From Lachnospiraceae bacterium (GTDB taxonomy: Bacteria; Bacillota; Clostridia; Lachnospirales; Lachnospiraceae): a stretch of DNA of 64,000 nt. Of this stretch, positions 63,163 through 64,000 are shown piece by piece; the first letter of the stretch is position 1, and every line of letters starts with the position of its first letter. The notes under the pieces were generated by a model. That model did not search any database. It was not told the origin of the DNA and was given only the letters and a program-made list of their open reading frames with translations. Made by a program: the position numbers and the translations under genes. The stretch covers positions 1-64,000 of the forward strand of contig JAFRNR010000003.1 of assembly GCA_017430085.1 (NCBI GenBank), given 5' to 3'.

Positions 63163-64000
63163 GCCATGTAGAAACAAAGAGTGTGATGACCAAGTCCAAC
63201 GCGCCGCTGGGAGGCTATTCTGTCAATCCCTATGTCGGATGCCCGCATGCCTGCAGATATTGCTACGCTTCTTTCATGAAGCGTTTTACAGGACATACGG
63301 AAGACTGGGGTACATTCATGGATGTCAAGGAATGGCCCGAAATCACAAATCCGAAGAAATATGCCGGGCAGAAGGTAATTATCGGTACAGTTACCGATGG
63401 TTATAATCCCCTGGAGGAAACCTATGGAAAGACCAGAAAGATTCTGGATGAGCTAAAAGACAGCGGTGCTGATATCCTGATCTGCACAAAATCCGATTTG
63501 GTCCTCCGCGATCTGGATCTGCTGAAAGAAATCAACAGGAATAACAGGCTGACAGTCTCCTGGTCAGTCAACACACTGGATGAAAGATTTAAGGACGATA
63601 TGGATGCTGCCGTCAGCATCGAACGCAGGCTTGCCGCGATGAAGCAGATCTATGACGCCGGCATCCGTACAGTCTGCTTCATTTCCCCCGTATTCCCTGG
63701 AATCACGGATATCGAGGCAATCATAGAGCGGACAAAGGATCAGTGTGATCTGGTATGGCTGGAGAATCTGAACCTGCGCGGCGGATTCAAGAAAACCATC
63801 ATGGATTATATCGCAGAGAAGCATCCGGACCTGGTGCCGCTCTATGACGAGATCTATAACAAGAGGAATCGCAGCTATTTCAAGGCACTTGAGAAGAAAG
63901 CTGAAGAAATCGCAAAGAAGAACGGCTGCCGGTTCGTGGATAATGAAACGCCCTACGAAAGAGTTCCGCAGGGACATCCCACCATCGTCGATTACTTTTA
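63138..64000 (+). CDS. Radical SAM mobile pair protein B (cut by the window end)
   Basis: 287 codons are visible, starting at an ATG 10 bases after GGAGG (63123-63127) inside gene A. NPYVGCPHACRYCYASFMKR (CX3CX2C, about residues 30-49), IIGTVTDGYNPLEETYGKTR (about 80-99) and SWSVNTLDERFKDDMDAAVS (about 140-159) place it among SplB-like radical SAM enzymes. The visible end is HPTIVDYF plus TA; one more base (A or G) would make a stop, so the protein may be essentially complete. Confidence 0.85.
   Translation, partial: MEQPEIKVGHVETKSVMTKSNAPLGGYSVNPYVGCPHACRYCYASFMKRFTGHTEDWGTFMDVKEWPEITNPKKYAGQKVIIGTVTDGYNPLEETYGKTRKILDELKDSGADILICTKSDLVLRDLDLLKEINRNNRLTVSWSVNTLDERFKDDMDAAVSIERRLAAMKQIYDAGIRTVCFISPVFPGITDIEAIIERTKDQCDLVWLENLNLRGGFKKTIMDYIAEKHPDLVPLYDEIYNKRNRSYFKALEKKAEEIAKKNGCRFVDNETPYERVPQGHPTIVDYF

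Overview
The window looks like a chromosomal segment of a high-GC, low-copy-IS member of the Clostridia, probably a gut or rumen anaerobe. The evidence is the Firmicutes-type gene set (CdaA-YbbR, rpsF-ssb-rpsR, a nucleoside kinase with a TGS-like front end, a PepV-type dipeptidase, PepF), strong Shine-Dalgarno sites, oxygen-sensitive one-piece L-serine dehydratase and several radical SAM enzymes. Most of the window is GC-rich. Three places are visibly lower in GC: about 43.5-45.1 kb, about 53.4-54.2 kb and everything after about 61.5 kb.

Layout. 0-0.14 kb: the start of a transposase gene and the end of its insertion sequence. 0.27-4.1 kb: L-serine dehydratase, a kinase-fold phosphotransferase and two small divergent unknown genes. 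4.1-17 kb (almost all minus strand): housekeeping genes glnS, ruvA/ruvB, dtd, the c-di-AMP genes cdaA and ybbR with two unknown membrane proteins, greA, dus, rpsR-ssb-rpsF and the RNase P RNA. 17-27 kb: oligoendopeptidase F, a GPH-type sugar transporter with an unusual C-terminal extension, nucleoside kinase, dipeptidase, and a three-gene thiol-redox/iron-sulfur module (TlpA-like lipoprotein, CXXC peptide, NapH-like ferredoxin).

26.6-35.6 kb is a compact nonribosomal peptide locus: a 4'-phosphopantetheinyl transferase facing a 2418-residue synthetase of order C-A-T-C-A-T-reductase, which is co-transcribed with an AEC-type permease. The predicted product is a (possibly N-acylated) dipeptide aldehyde or its cyclised pyrazinone. 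35.7-41.6 kb: thyA-folA, then a zinc operon zur-znuA-znuC-znuB followed by a lipoprotein LD-carboxypeptidase, with a consensus promoter bracketed by two dyad operators. 41.7-45.1 kb: ROK kinase, tRNA-Ala(CGC), HAD hydrolase, lipoprotein.

45.1-50.8 kb is a tight plus-strand run of dipeptidase, acetyltransferases and phosphotransferase-like enzymes, including two domain fusions (GNAT-HD and GNAT-P-loop kinase). 50.7-55.1 kb: phosphoesterase, M48 protease, thioesterase, unknown gene, EamA permease. 55.1-59.9 kb is the most unusual cluster: a radical SAM/SPASM-like enzyme translationally coupled to a secreted membrane protein whose C-terminal tail is an alternating Cys-Ala/Ser stretch, then a DUF4392-like protein and an ATP-grasp protein. 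It is a candidate peptide or protein tail-modification system.

60.8-64 kb has the features of a mobile or degraded segment: a frameshifted 3' copy of rpsI with its own terminator, IS-like direct repeats, a broken gene end, then a MarR regulator with a perfect dyad over its promoter and two overlapping radical SAM genes (the 'radical SAM mobile pair' arrangement). The second is cut by the window end. Small GC-rich palindromes (GTAGGGGC...GCCC type) are scattered through the intergenic spaces. No CRISPR array or rRNA was seen. All assignments are from reading the sequence; no database search was run.
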